NCBI GenBank assembly: GCA_910586715.1
Contig: CAJUJG010000003.1
Span: 1 to 37,335 of the forward strand
Direction of reading: 5' to 3'
Length of the DNA stretch: 37,335 nucleotides
Origin: an uncultured Lachnospiraceae bacterium
GTDB taxonomy: Bacteria; Bacillota; Clostridia; Lachnospirales; Lachnospiraceae
Within the stretch, counting starts at the first letter, position 1. Each line of letters starts with the position of its first letter. Under the pieces are notes generated by a model, which saw only the letters and a program-made list of their open reading frames with translations, was not told where the DNA came from and did not search any database. Below are positions 22,726-30,017 of this stretch, one piece after another. The position numbers and the translations under genes were made by a program.

Positions 22726-23202
22726 ATGGGTACAGTAGGAAAAGTTCTTTTAATTATTTTGGTTGTTTTGATATTACTGCTTGTAGGGCTTTATTTTCTT
22801 GGCAAAAAAATGCAGAAAAAACAGGCAGAACAGCAGGCGCAGATTGACGCTGCAAAGCAAAGTGTTTCCATGCTGATTATTGATAAAAAGAAAATGAAAT
22901 TAAAAGAAGCGGGACTTCCCGCAGCAGTGTTGGAACAGGCGCCGAAATATATGCGCCGCGCCAAGCTTCCGATTGTGAAGGCAAAAATCGGTCCCCAAAT
23001 TATGTCGCTTATCTGCGATGCAGAAATTTTTGACAGTGTTCCCGTGAAAAAGGAAGTAAAAGCAACCGTAAGCGGCATCTATATCACGGATGTTAAGGGA
23101 ATCCGCGGCGCGCTTCCCGTGGCGCCCGCAAAGAAAAAGAGTAAATTCAAGGCATGGGTATCACGCATGCAGGAAAAAGCCGGCGCAAAACCGTTAAAAT
23201 AA
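22726..23202 (+). CDS. Single-pass membrane-anchored protein of unknown function
   Basis: This 158-residue protein is one of only two genes on the plus strand. I start it at MGTVGKVLLII, with AGAAAGG upstream; longer in-frame starts lack a binding site and overlap the promoter. An N-terminal membrane helix (about residues 5-24) is followed by a basic coiled segment (KKMQKKQAEQQAQIDAAKQ). A small conserved-looking domain comes next (DKKKMKLKEAGLPAAVLEQAPKY, LPIVKAKIGPQIMSLICD, VPVKKEVKATVSGIYITDV), then a Lys-rich tail. The form suggests a cytosolic domain tethered to the membrane, with a basic surface. I recognise close relatives only as hypothetical proteins in Lachnospiraceae. It has its own promoter and terminator. 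Confidence 0.85.
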   Translation: MGTVGKVLLIILVVLILLLVGLYFLGKKMQKKQAEQQAQIDAAKQSVSMLIIDKKKMKLKEAGLPAAVLEQAPKYMRRAKLPIVKAKIGPQIMSLICDAEIFDSVPVKKEVKATVSGIYITDVKGIRGALPVAPAKKKSKFKAWVSRMQEKAGAKPLK

Positions 23203-23220
23203 TCATAAACATAAAAGCCA

Positions 23221-23252
23221 AAAAAGACGCTTCAATCCGAAACGTCTTTTTT
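23221..23252 (+). terminator. Bidirectional terminator between convergent genes
   Basis: Arms AAAAAGACG and CGTCTTTTT, extended by TTC/GAA with a 5-nt loop, give T-runs on both strands. It serves the plus-strand gene ending at 23202 and probably also the minus-strand phosphatase ending at 23304. Confidence 0.9.
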
Positions 23253-23303
23253 AATGCACACAGGCAGAGGAAGAAATTTTCCCTGCCCGATTGCCTCATT
23301 ATC

Positions 23304-23843
23304 TCAAAAGAAATACTCCCGTATCTCACAGTTCCGAATGCCAAACGCCGCATATTCTTCATTTGTCATATCGTTAAAATAGGAATGTACAACTCTTGCA
23401 ATCCCGTTATGCGCCACCAGCAAACAGGTCTTATCCTGCGCCTGTTCCTTAATATCATCCAACAGGTTATAAATCCGCTGCGCAAGATGCAGCATTGTTT
23501 CACCGCCTCCAAAATGGTTGACAAAGCTCTTTTTCATCTCCTGAAATTCTGCCCCGTTTCTCGCAGTAGACTCGTACTTTCCAAAACTCTGTTCCACAAG
23601 GCGCACTTCCTCCCTTGCGGGGATACCCGTAATTTGGGAGACTTCAATCGCCGTATCTTTTGCACGCATCAGCGGAGAATAGAGAATTTCATCTATCTTA
23701 TACCCCTCCGCCAAAATTTTTCGTCCAAGCTCTTTTGCCTGCTCATGTCCAAGCTTTGTAAGCGTGACATCCGTTGCACCGCAGATTTTGTTCGCAACAT
23801 TCCAAACGGTCTGCCCATGCCTTGTAAAATATATGTGTGCCAT
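23304..23843 (-). CDS. Histidine phosphatase family protein (phosphoglycerate mutase-like)
   Basis: The predicted product is a cytoplasmic phosphatase of the branch-1 histidine acid phosphatase superfamily. I start it at MAHIYFTRHGQ (23843), behind AGAGGAAA, rather than at 23867. The 179-residue protein has the phosphohistidine motif TRHGQTVWN, the second arginine in SPLMRAKDTA, the glutamate in LVEQSFGKYE, and the second catalytic histidine in VAHNGIARV. At this length it is a broad-specificity phosphatase (CobC/PhoE-like) and not a glycolytic mutase. It lies 31 bp after the PTS-IIC-like gene, so it may share that gene's promoter and regulation. The substrate is unknown. Confidence 0.9.
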   Translation of the reverse strand: MAHIYFTRHGQTVWNVANKICGATDVTLTKLGHEQAKELGRKILAEGYKIDEILYSPLMRAKDTAIEVSQITGIPAREEVRLVEQSFGKYESTARNGAEFQEMKKSFVNHFGGGETMLHLAQRIYNLLDDIKEQAQDKTCLLVAHNGIARVVHSYFNDMTNEEYAAFGIRNCEIREYFF

Positions 23844-23874
23844 TGTTTTCCTCTCTTTTAATATCAATCGTTAT

Positions 23875-24936
23875 TTATAATTCAAGTTTTAAATCATTCT
23901 CTTTAATCCAGCCGATTTTCCGAAATCCCACACCTATAACATATGTTATTATTGCCGGTAATACAAAACTGACGCCGATTAATCCTGCCCAGTCCCAAAT
24001 TGTAACACCTGTTTTTATTCCTGATGCAATGTCATTGAGCCATCCTGTATATACGCCAATCTGCCCCACAAGTCCGCAGGTGCCCATTCCTGACGCCACC
24101 GCCGCACCATTCATTTTCAATTGAAATACACAGGTTGCAATCGGTCCTACAATTGCAGATGCAATAATTGGCGGAAGCCAAATGCGCGGCTTTTTCACGA
24201 TATTACCCATTTGCAGCATCGATGTGCCGATGCCTTGCGCAAAAAATCCGCCCCAGCCGTTTTCCTTAAAGCTCATCACGGCAAAGCCGACCATCTGCGT
24301 ACAGCAGCCTGCAAGGGCCGCTCCGCCTGCAAGCCCTGTAAGACTCAACGCCGCGCAGATTGCCGCACTGCTGATTGGCAGCGTCAGCGCAATTCCCACA
24401 ATCATAGAAATAATGATTCCCATTAAAAACGGCTGTAATTCCGTCGCCCACATAATTGCCCGTCCGACCGCACTCGCCGCTGTTCCGATTGCAGGAGCAC
24501 AAAGCGTCGCAAACAGTGCACCTACAAGAATAGTAACAAGCGGCGTCACAATAATATCAATCTTTGTTTCCTTCGAAACCGCCTTTCCAAACTCTGCGGC
24601 AATCACCGCGATAATCAGCACGGCAAGCGGACCGCCCGCTCCCCCAAGCGTATTTGCAGCATGTCCTACGGCTGCAAGCGAAAACAGCACCAATGGCGGA
24701 CAATGCAGTGAAAATCCGATTGCTATCGCCATCGCTTCGCCTGTAACTGCCTTGGCATAACCGCCAATCGTCACAAGAAGCGCAATTCCGAGCTGTTCTC
24801 CGAGCGTTGAGATTATGGTCCCGATTAAAAGCGATGCAAAAAGCCCTTGTGCCATTGCGCCGAGTGCATCAATCCCGTACCGTTTTCCCGATATAACAAT
24901 ATCTTTGCGTTTTAGAAACTCCTTAAATTTTTCCAT
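23875..24936 (-). CDS. Stand-alone PTS IIC-like membrane transporter, candidate niacin transporter
   Basis: This 353-residue membrane protein has about nine or ten Gly/Ala-rich hydrophobic segments and resembles the PTS_EIIC_2 family (KRYGIDALGAMAQGLFASLLIG, GFSLHCPPLVLF, GGAGGPLAVLI, NGWGGFFAQGIGTSMLQMGN). No IIA or IIB domain is fused to it or encoded in the window, so sugar phosphotransfer is doubtful. It lies directly after niaR and has its own promoter with tandem TGTCTTGTCAG repeats over the predicted start site, the arrangement expected of a NiaR-controlled gene. I infer uptake of nicotinate or a related vitamin. The sequence alone shows only the membrane family. An AGGATTGAAATG start site is clear. 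Confidence 0.85.
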   Translation of the reverse strand: MEKFKEFLKRKDIVISGKRYGIDALGAMAQGLFASLLIGTIISTLGEQLGIALLVTIGGYAKAVTGEAMAIAIGFSLHCPPLVLFSLAAVGHAANTLGGAGGPLAVLIIAVIAAEFGKAVSKETKIDIIVTPLVTILVGALFATLCAPAIGTAASAVGRAIMWATELQPFLMGIIISMIVGIALTLPISSAAICAALSLTGLAGGAALAGCCTQMVGFAVMSFKENGWGGFFAQGIGTSMLQMGNIVKKPRIWLPPIIASAIVGPIATCVFQLKMNGAAVASGMGTCGLVGQIGVYTGWLNDIASGIKTGVTIWDWAGLIGVSFVLPAIITYVIGVGFRKIGWIKENDLKLEL

Positions 24937-24961
24937 TTCAATCCTCCGTTTTTCATCAGTC

Positions 24962-24992
24962 TGTCAGCTGTCTTGTCAGTTGTCTTGTCAGC
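24962..24992 (-). promoter_or_regulatory. Tandem operator-like repeats (candidate NiaR sites)
   Basis: The plus strand carries two 12-bp direct repeats, TGTCTTGTCAGT and TGTCTTGTCAGC (24969-24992), plus a partial TGTCAGC at 24962-24968. They lie just downstream of the promoter -10, covering about +1 to +32, where a bound repressor would block transcription. TGTCTTGTCA resembles the NiaR (YrxA) motif as I remember it from Firmicutes. Confidence 0.6.
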
Positions 24993-24999
24993 TTTAAGC

Positions 25000-25028
25000 A
25001 GTATAACACAAGGATTGCTTTATTTCAA
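25000..25028 (-). promoter_or_regulatory. Promoter for the PTS IIC-like transporter
   Basis: The minus strand shows TTGAAA, a 17-bp spacer, then TATACT, between the niaR stop and the transporter start. The predicted transcript starts near 24993, at the edge of the tandem repeats. Confidence 0.75.
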
Positions 25029-25036
25029 TCATATTT

Positions 25037-25549
25037 TTAATTTAAGTACCCTTTTTCGTTTAACCTCTCCCATACCCTATCAAACACATCCTCGCTGTCC
25101 GCCTCGAGAGTATGGAAATGCGCTCCGTTCGTCAAAGACTTTAGCGGCTGCGCATCACTTTTTGCGATTTTTTCAATAAATTCATCTACGTCCTGACGGC
25201 TGCGCAAAAACAAATCCACCGTAATCTGACCATAGACCTCATGCTCCACTACCACGTCAAGTACATGCGCCCCACAGTCTACGATTGTATACAACTCATC
25301 CTGCATCTGCTCATCCGTATGCCGCACAAAAACAGTACGCCTGCAAGCCGATTTCGTTTCATGCTGATATAAGATATAACCCTTATTGGTACTGAGGATG
25401 TTTTTGTCATATGCACGTAAAAGCGCGATGTCCTGTACAATCACCTGCCGGCTTACCTTAAGCTGTTTTGCAAGCGCCGCACCGGAAAGAGGCTCCGACG
25501 CACGATTCAACATCTCTATGATTTTTTCTCTCCTGCTGTCCCCTTCCAT
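25037..25549 (-). CDS. niaR: NiaR-type transcription repressor (HTH plus 3H domain)
   Basis: NiaR is a nicotinic acid-responsive repressor of NAD synthesis and niacin uptake genes. The 170-residue protein has an N-terminal helix-turn-helix (about residues 5-55: GAALAKQLKVSRQVIVQDIALLRA). The 3H domain spans about 72-168. Its family-naming histidines appear in FVRHTDEQ, CGAHVLDVVVEHEVYG and GAHFHTLE, and they bind a metal and ligand in characterised relatives. A GGAGG site at 9 nt precedes the ATG. It follows uvrC by 33 bp and may be read from the ftsH-uvrC transcript, while the transporter downstream has its own operator-bearing promoter. Confidence 0.92.
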   Translation of the reverse strand: MEGDSRREKIIEMLNRASEPLSGAALAKQLKVSRQVIVQDIALLRAYDKNILSTNKGYILYQHETKSACRRTVFVRHTDEQMQDELYTIVDCGAHVLDVVVEHEVYGQITVDLFLRSRQDVDEFIEKIAKSDAQPLKSLTNGAHFHTLEADSEDVFDRVWERLNEKGYLN

Positions 25550-25582
25550 TACGCTTAACCTCCATTAACCATCATTTACCGC

Positions 25583-27454
25583 TCAATTGTCCTTTTTCCG
25601 AAAAAAAAGATAAATGTCCTGTGCCACATTTGCCGTAATTCCGGGCACCTTTGATATTTGGGAAACGTCGGCGGCACGAAGCTCCTCAATCGACTTGAAA
25701 TATTTCATAAGCGCCTTCCTGCGGCTTGGTCCCACGCCGGGAATCTCATCAAGCACCGAATGCACCTGCGCCTTGCTCCGCAGGGAACGGTGATACGTAA
25801 TCGCAAAGCGGTGCGCTTCATCCTGTATGCGCGTAATCAGCTTAAATCCCTCGCTGTTTCTGTCGATTGGCAGCTCAAGATTATTAAAATACAGCCCTCT
25901 TGTACGGTGATTGTCGTCCTTCACCATACCGCAGACCGGAATGTCAATCCCCAGCTCATCCAGCACTTGTTTCGCAATATTAACCTGCCCGCGCCCACCG
26001 TCCATTAACAGCAAATCAGGAAACTTCGTAAAGCTCCCAAAACGCTCGTCTCCCTTTTCCTTTTGGATTTCCTCCCGCTCGTCCAAGCCGTGCTGAAACC
26101 TTCTTGTGAGCACTTCATGCATACATGCATAATCATCCGGTCCCGCTACTGTTTTCATACGGAATTTCCTGTAATCACTCCGCTTAGGCTTTCCCTTTTC
26201 ATATACCACCATCGAACCGACATTCGCAAATCCGCTGGTATTGGAAATGTCAAACGCTTCCATTCTTGTCAGAGGCGAAATCCCTAAAATTTCCTCAATT
26301 TCCTTAACCGCTCCAATCGTCCTGCCCTCTTCGCGCTTAATCCTCTCCCTGTCCTGACTCAGCACAAGCTGTGCATTTCTTGCCGCCAAATCTACAAGTT
26401 TTTCCTTTGCACCGCGCAGCGGCACCCTCAGATGCACCTTCACCCCTTTTTTATCCGTCAGCCACTGTTCCACAAGCTCCATATCATCAATTGCCTGCTG
26501 AAGCATAATTTCACGCGGAATGAACGGCGTTCCGGCATAAAACTGTTTCACAAAGCTTGTTAATATTTTATCAGGCAGAGGTTCTTCGATTTGTGTCATA
26601 TAAAAGTGTTCCCTGCCAATCAGCTTTCCGTTCCTTAAAAAAAAGACCTGCACCACCGTCTCATTTCCATCGATTGCAAGCGCAATGATGTCCTTATCTT
26701 CACCGATATTATCAGACATCTTCTGCGTTTCGCTTACTTTCTTAACACATTCAATTAAATCACGATATTTCATAGCCTCCTCGAACTCCATATTCTCAGA
26801 GGCTATCTGCATTTTTTCTTTTAATTCTTTGATAACAGGCTGATGTTTTCCATTTAAAAAGTCAAGCGCCTGCTGTATGCACGCATCATACGCTTCTTTG
26901 GAAATATAGCCCTGACACGGCGCACTGCACTGACCGATATGATAATTCAGACAAGGACGTTCCTTTCCGATGTCCCGCGGAAGCTTCCTGTTACAAGTCT
27001 TTAATTTGTACAGTTTATTGATTAAATCAATGCTTTCTTTTACGCCGCCGTTTGTAAACGGTCCGAAATACTTCGCCCTGTCCTTCTTCATTTGACGCAC
27101 AATCTGCACGCGCGGAAAATCTTCATCCAATGTCACCTTAATATAAGGATACGTTTTATCGTCCTTTAAAAGCGTGTTGTACTTTGGACTGTTCTCTTTA
27201 ATCAGATTGTTTTCAAGCACAAGCGCCTCCAGCTCCGAATCCGTCACAATATATTCGAACCGCGCGATCAGCGACACCATTTTATCAATCTGCGGTCCCC
27301 TTCCAATATTACCCTGAAAATAAGACCGCACACGGTTATGCAGATTGACCGCTTTTCCCACATAAAGAATTGTGTCATCCGCATCGTGCATGATATAAAC
27401 TCCCGGCTTGTTCGGAAGCTTTTTTAATTCTTCTTTTACATCAAAATCATCCAT
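25583..27454 (-). CDS. uvrC: Excinuclease ABC subunit C
   Basis: UvrC makes both incisions around a DNA lesion after UvrA/UvrB recognition. The 623-residue protein begins with a GIY-YIG domain (LPNKPGVYIMHDADDTILYVGKA-type, catalytic region up to about residue 95). It has a cysteine-containing stretch near 150-190 (CNRKLPR, CLNYHIGQCSAPC). The UvrB-binding UVR motif follows (about 205-240: EKMQIASENMEFEEAMKYRD), then the RNase H-like endonuclease (EAFDISNTSGFANVGSMVV, LLMDGGRGQVN). It ends in a helix-hairpin-helix region (LDEIPGVGPSRRKALMKYF). Length is normal. Its ATG overlaps the end of ftsH by 8 bp. Confidence 0.97.
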   Translation of the reverse strand: MDDFDVKEELKKLPNKPGVYIMHDADDTILYVGKAVNLHNRVRSYFQGNIGRGPQIDKMVSLIARFEYIVTDSELEALVLENNLIKENSPKYNTLLKDDKTYPYIKVTLDEDFPRVQIVRQMKKDRAKYFGPFTNGGVKESIDLINKLYKLKTCNRKLPRDIGKERPCLNYHIGQCSAPCQGYISKEAYDACIQQALDFLNGKHQPVIKELKEKMQIASENMEFEEAMKYRDLIECVKKVSETQKMSDNIGEDKDIIALAIDGNETVVQVFFLRNGKLIGREHFYMTQIEEPLPDKILTSFVKQFYAGTPFIPREIMLQQAIDDMELVEQWLTDKKGVKVHLRVPLRGAKEKLVDLAARNAQLVLSQDRERIKREEGRTIGAVKEIEEILGISPLTRMEAFDISNTSGFANVGSMVVYEKGKPKRSDYRKFRMKTVAGPDDYACMHEVLTRRFQHGLDEREEIQKEKGDERFGSFTKFPDLLLMDGGRGQVNIAKQVLDELGIDIPVCGMVKDDNHRTRGLYFNNLELPIDRNSEGFKLITRIQDEAHRFAITYHRSLRSKAQVHSVLDEIPGVGPSRRKALMKYFKSIEELRAADVSQISKVPGITANVAQDIYLFFRKKDN

Positions 27455-29669
27455 TTACATTCCTGTCCCAAGCGGACCCAAATCGCGATTTCTCTCCGCT
27501 TTCTCCATTTGTCTGATTTTTAGCATTCTGATCCTCATTGTGCTGCGGCTCTTGCGGAACAGGATTTTGGTTCTCCTGTGGTTCCTGCGGAACTTGAAAA
27601 ACCGGCTGCTGCGGTGTAAATGTCCTAAGCTCTTTTGGACTTGGTACTTTTATCTCGTTCTCCTGCTCCGCTGGACGCTCCTGAGCTGTTTCTTTTACTT
27701 CCTCAGCTTCCTTGGTTTCCTTGGCTTCATTTTCCGGCTTTTTCTCCTCTGGCTCAGGAAGCCCTTTTTCCTCGCGGTAAATTTTCATAAACTCCTTGCC
27801 CGTAATCGTCTCTTTCTCAATCAGGTATGCCGCGATTTTGTCCATAACATCCCGATTGTCACGCAGCATCGCAAGCGCCTCGTCATACGCTTCTTTCAGG
27901 ATTTTCATAACCTCCGCGTCAATCTCCGCCGCAGTATTTTCCGCGCAGTTGAGCGTACTGGTGCTGTCAAGATACTGGCTCTCTACTGTCGCAAGCCCCA
28001 TTAACCCGAATTTCTCACTCATGCCGTATCTTGTCACCATCGACCGCGCAATATTTGTCGCCCGTTCAATATCGTTTGCCGCACCTGTCGTAACCGTATC
28101 AAACATAATCTCCTCTGCAGCACGTCCGCCTAAAAGACCGACAATCATATCGTGCAGCTCCGCTTTGGAATTAAGGTACTTCTCATCCTCGGGCACATGC
28201 ATTACATAACCAAGCGCGCCCATTGTACGGGGCACAATCGTAATCTTTTGTACCGGCTCCGAGTTTTTTTGCAGCGCACTGATTAACGCATGCCCCACCT
28301 CGTGATAAGATACAATTTTACGCTCCTCCTTGCTCATGATGCGGTCCTTTTTCTCCTTGCCCACAAGCACTACTTCCACCGCGTTAAACAAGTCCTTTTG
28401 GCTGACAAACTCCCTGCCTTCCTTCACGGCATTGATTGCCGCCTCGTTAATCATATTCGCAAGGTCTGCACCGACTGCACCGCTTGTAGCAAGCGCGATT
28501 GCATCCAAATCGACCGTCTCGTCCATCAGCACATCCTTCGAATGCACCTTCAGGATATTGACGCGCCCTTTCAAATCCGGTTTATCCACAATAATCCGCC
28601 TGTCAAAACGTCCCGGACGCAGCAATGCCTTATCCAAAATTTCAGGGCGGTTCGTCGCTGCTAATATAATAATTCCCTTCTTGCCGTCAAATCCGTCCAT
28701 CTCTGACAAAAGCTGGTTTAATGTCTGCTCGCGCTCTTCGTTTCCGCCGCCATATTTCGAATCACGGCTTCTTCCGATTGCGTCAATTTCATCAATAAAC
28801 ACAATGCACGGCGCATTTTTTTCCGCTTCTTTAAACAGGTCGCGCACACGTGACGCGCCCACACCTACGTAAAGTTCAATAAAATCCGAACCGGCAAGTG
28901 AGAAAAACGGGACATGCGCCTCCCCTGCCACTGCTTTTGCAAGCATCGTTTTACCGGTTCCAGGCGGTCCGACAAGAAGCGCGCCTTTTGGCAGCTTTGC
29001 ACCGATTTTGGCATATTTTCCGGGATTATGAAGGAAATCCACAACCTCCTGCAGGGACTCCTTTGCCTCATCCTCTCCTGCTACATCCCGAAAGGTAATT
29101 CCTGTCTCCTTCTGCACATAGACCTTTGCATTGCTCTTTCCCATACTGAAAGCGCCTCCTCCGGATACCTTTCGGAAAATCAGGCTTAAAAATCCCCACA
29201 TCATCAACGCAAGGACTGCATAATACAATAAGGAAAGAATAATACCGGAACGGTCCGGAAGAGAACCTTTTATCTCCACATCTGCCTTCAAAAGACGTTT
29301 GGTAAGCGTATCATCGTCCTCTACTTTACCTGTGACATAAGTGATTGTCGGCTGATAATAAGATATTAGCTTATCGCTTGACTCCTTTACCTTCGGCGTA
29401 ATGACAATCTGTCCCGTTTCAATTTTGACACTCTCAACGGAGCCCTCATCGACTAACCTGATAAATTCATTGTAAGTAATTTCACGATTGGTAGCGCCTG
29501 TCACAACTTTCGTGAGATAACTTACAAAAAAAAGAGAAAGCACTGCTGCCACAAGCATAATGATAAGACTCTGCTTTCTCGGGTCTTTTCCGTCGTGTCC
29601 TCCGCCACCGCCATTTCCGTTGCCATGACCATTATTATTGTCATGATTGTTAATCTGATTATTATCCAT
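27447..29669 (-). CDS. ftsH: ATP-dependent zinc metalloprotease FtsH
   Basis: FtsH is a membrane-anchored AAA+ protease that degrades misfolded membrane proteins and regulators. I favour the start MDNNQINN (29669, AAAGGG upstream) because relatives begin this way; an in-frame ATG at 29690 adds seven residues. Numbering from 29690, a Gly/Asn/His-rich N-terminus (10-36) precedes membrane segment 1 (41-60). Segment 2 spans about 148-172. The AAA domain has Walker A GPPGTGKT at 241-248 and Walker B VFIDEID near 297-303, and the zinc site is HEVGH near 465. The last 100 residues are an unusual Pro/Gln/Glu-rich tail with PQEPQ repeats. It overlaps uvrC by 8 bp. Confidence 0.97.
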   Translation of the reverse strand: MDNNQINNHDNNNGHGNGNGGGGGHDGKDPRKQSLIIMLVAAVLSLFFVSYLTKVVTGATNREITYNEFIRLVDEGSVESVKIETGQIVITPKVKESSDKLISYYQPTITYVTGKVEDDDTLTKRLLKADVEIKGSLPDRSGIILSLLYYAVLALMMWGFLSLIFRKVSGGGAFSMGKSNAKVYVQKETGITFRDVAGEDEAKESLQEVVDFLHNPGKYAKIGAKLPKGALLVGPPGTGKTMLAKAVAGEAHVPFFSLAGSDFIELYVGVGASRVRDLFKEAEKNAPCIVFIDEIDAIGRSRDSKYGGGNEEREQTLNQLLSEMDGFDGKKGIIILAATNRPEILDKALLRPGRFDRRIIVDKPDLKGRVNILKVHSKDVLMDETVDLDAIALATSGAVGADLANMINEAAINAVKEGREFVSQKDLFNAVEVVLVGKEKKDRIMSKEERKIVSYHEVGHALISALQKNSEPVQKITIVPRTMGALGYVMHVPEDEKYLNSKAELHDMIVGLLGGRAAEEIMFDTVTTGAANDIERATNIARSMVTRYGMSEKFGLMGLATVESQYLDSTSTLNCAENTAAEIDAEVMKILKEAYDEALAMLRDNRDVMDKIAAYLIEKETITGKEFMKIYREEKGLPEPEEKKPENEAKETKEAEEVKETAQERPAEQENEIKVPSPKELRTFTPQQPVFQVPQEPQENQNPVPQEPQHNEDQNAKNQTNGESGEKSRFGSAWDRNVNG

Positions 29670-29710
29670 ATTTATCGAAAACCCTTTCATAATGCTTCAA
29701 TACTTTTTCG

Positions 29711-29868
29711 AAGTTACTGTTCACTCCGTTCCAGTAACAGGCAAAAATCCGTGCAAAATTTGCAATACGAACTGTGTTCGTTATGCAAATGGATTTTTGC
29801 TTTTCATGCTGTACGTTTTTTCACGGAATGCGCAGTTCAGCGCATTCCTGACCTGTGAACAGTAACTT
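29711..29868. repeat. Structured TIR element, copy 2 (upstream of ftsH)
   Basis: This 158-bp element is bounded by perfect 14-bp inverted repeats, AAGTTACTGTTCAC and GTGAACAGTAACTT. Internal hairpins are GTTACTG/CAGTAAC (29713-29738), GCAAAAATCC/GGATTTTTGC (29741-29800) with a near-perfect inner stem, and GGAATGCGC/GCGCATTCC (29825-29848). It shares TTCC(A/T)GT(A/T)ACAGGC and the hairpin order with copy 1 at 8465-8605. It occupies most of the gap between ftsH and the divergent pyrG promoter; I found no convincing ftsH promoter between it and the gene. Confidence 0.85.
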
Positions 29869-29906
29869 TTCGGGACATTATTCCCTTTCTATATTACTAC
29901 TCTGTA

Positions 29907-29935
29907 TTGAATATTTTTAACAAATCAAGTATAAT
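29907..29935 (+). promoter_or_regulatory. Sigma-A promoter for pyrG
   Basis: TTGAAT, a 17-bp spacer, then TATAAT. The leader of about 75 nt is A/T-rich. It has no terminator hairpin and no G-run at the start site, so the CTP-sensing reiterative attenuation known for B. subtilis pyrG is not visible here. Confidence 0.8.
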
Positions 29936-30017
29936 TATAAAGATAATCCATTTATAAATCAATAATTTCTTTATGAAATAAAACTAAAATAATCAAATTG
30001 AAAGGAACATGTATATT

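Noticed and set aside
23154..23861. A 235-codon plus-strand open frame opposite the histidine phosphatase
   Set aside because: It runs through the bidirectional terminator at 23221-23252 and is antisense to a gene with intact catalytic motifs.
29936..30017. CTP-sensing attenuator in the pyrG leader
   Set aside because: There is no G-run at the predicted start and no terminator hairpin in the leader.
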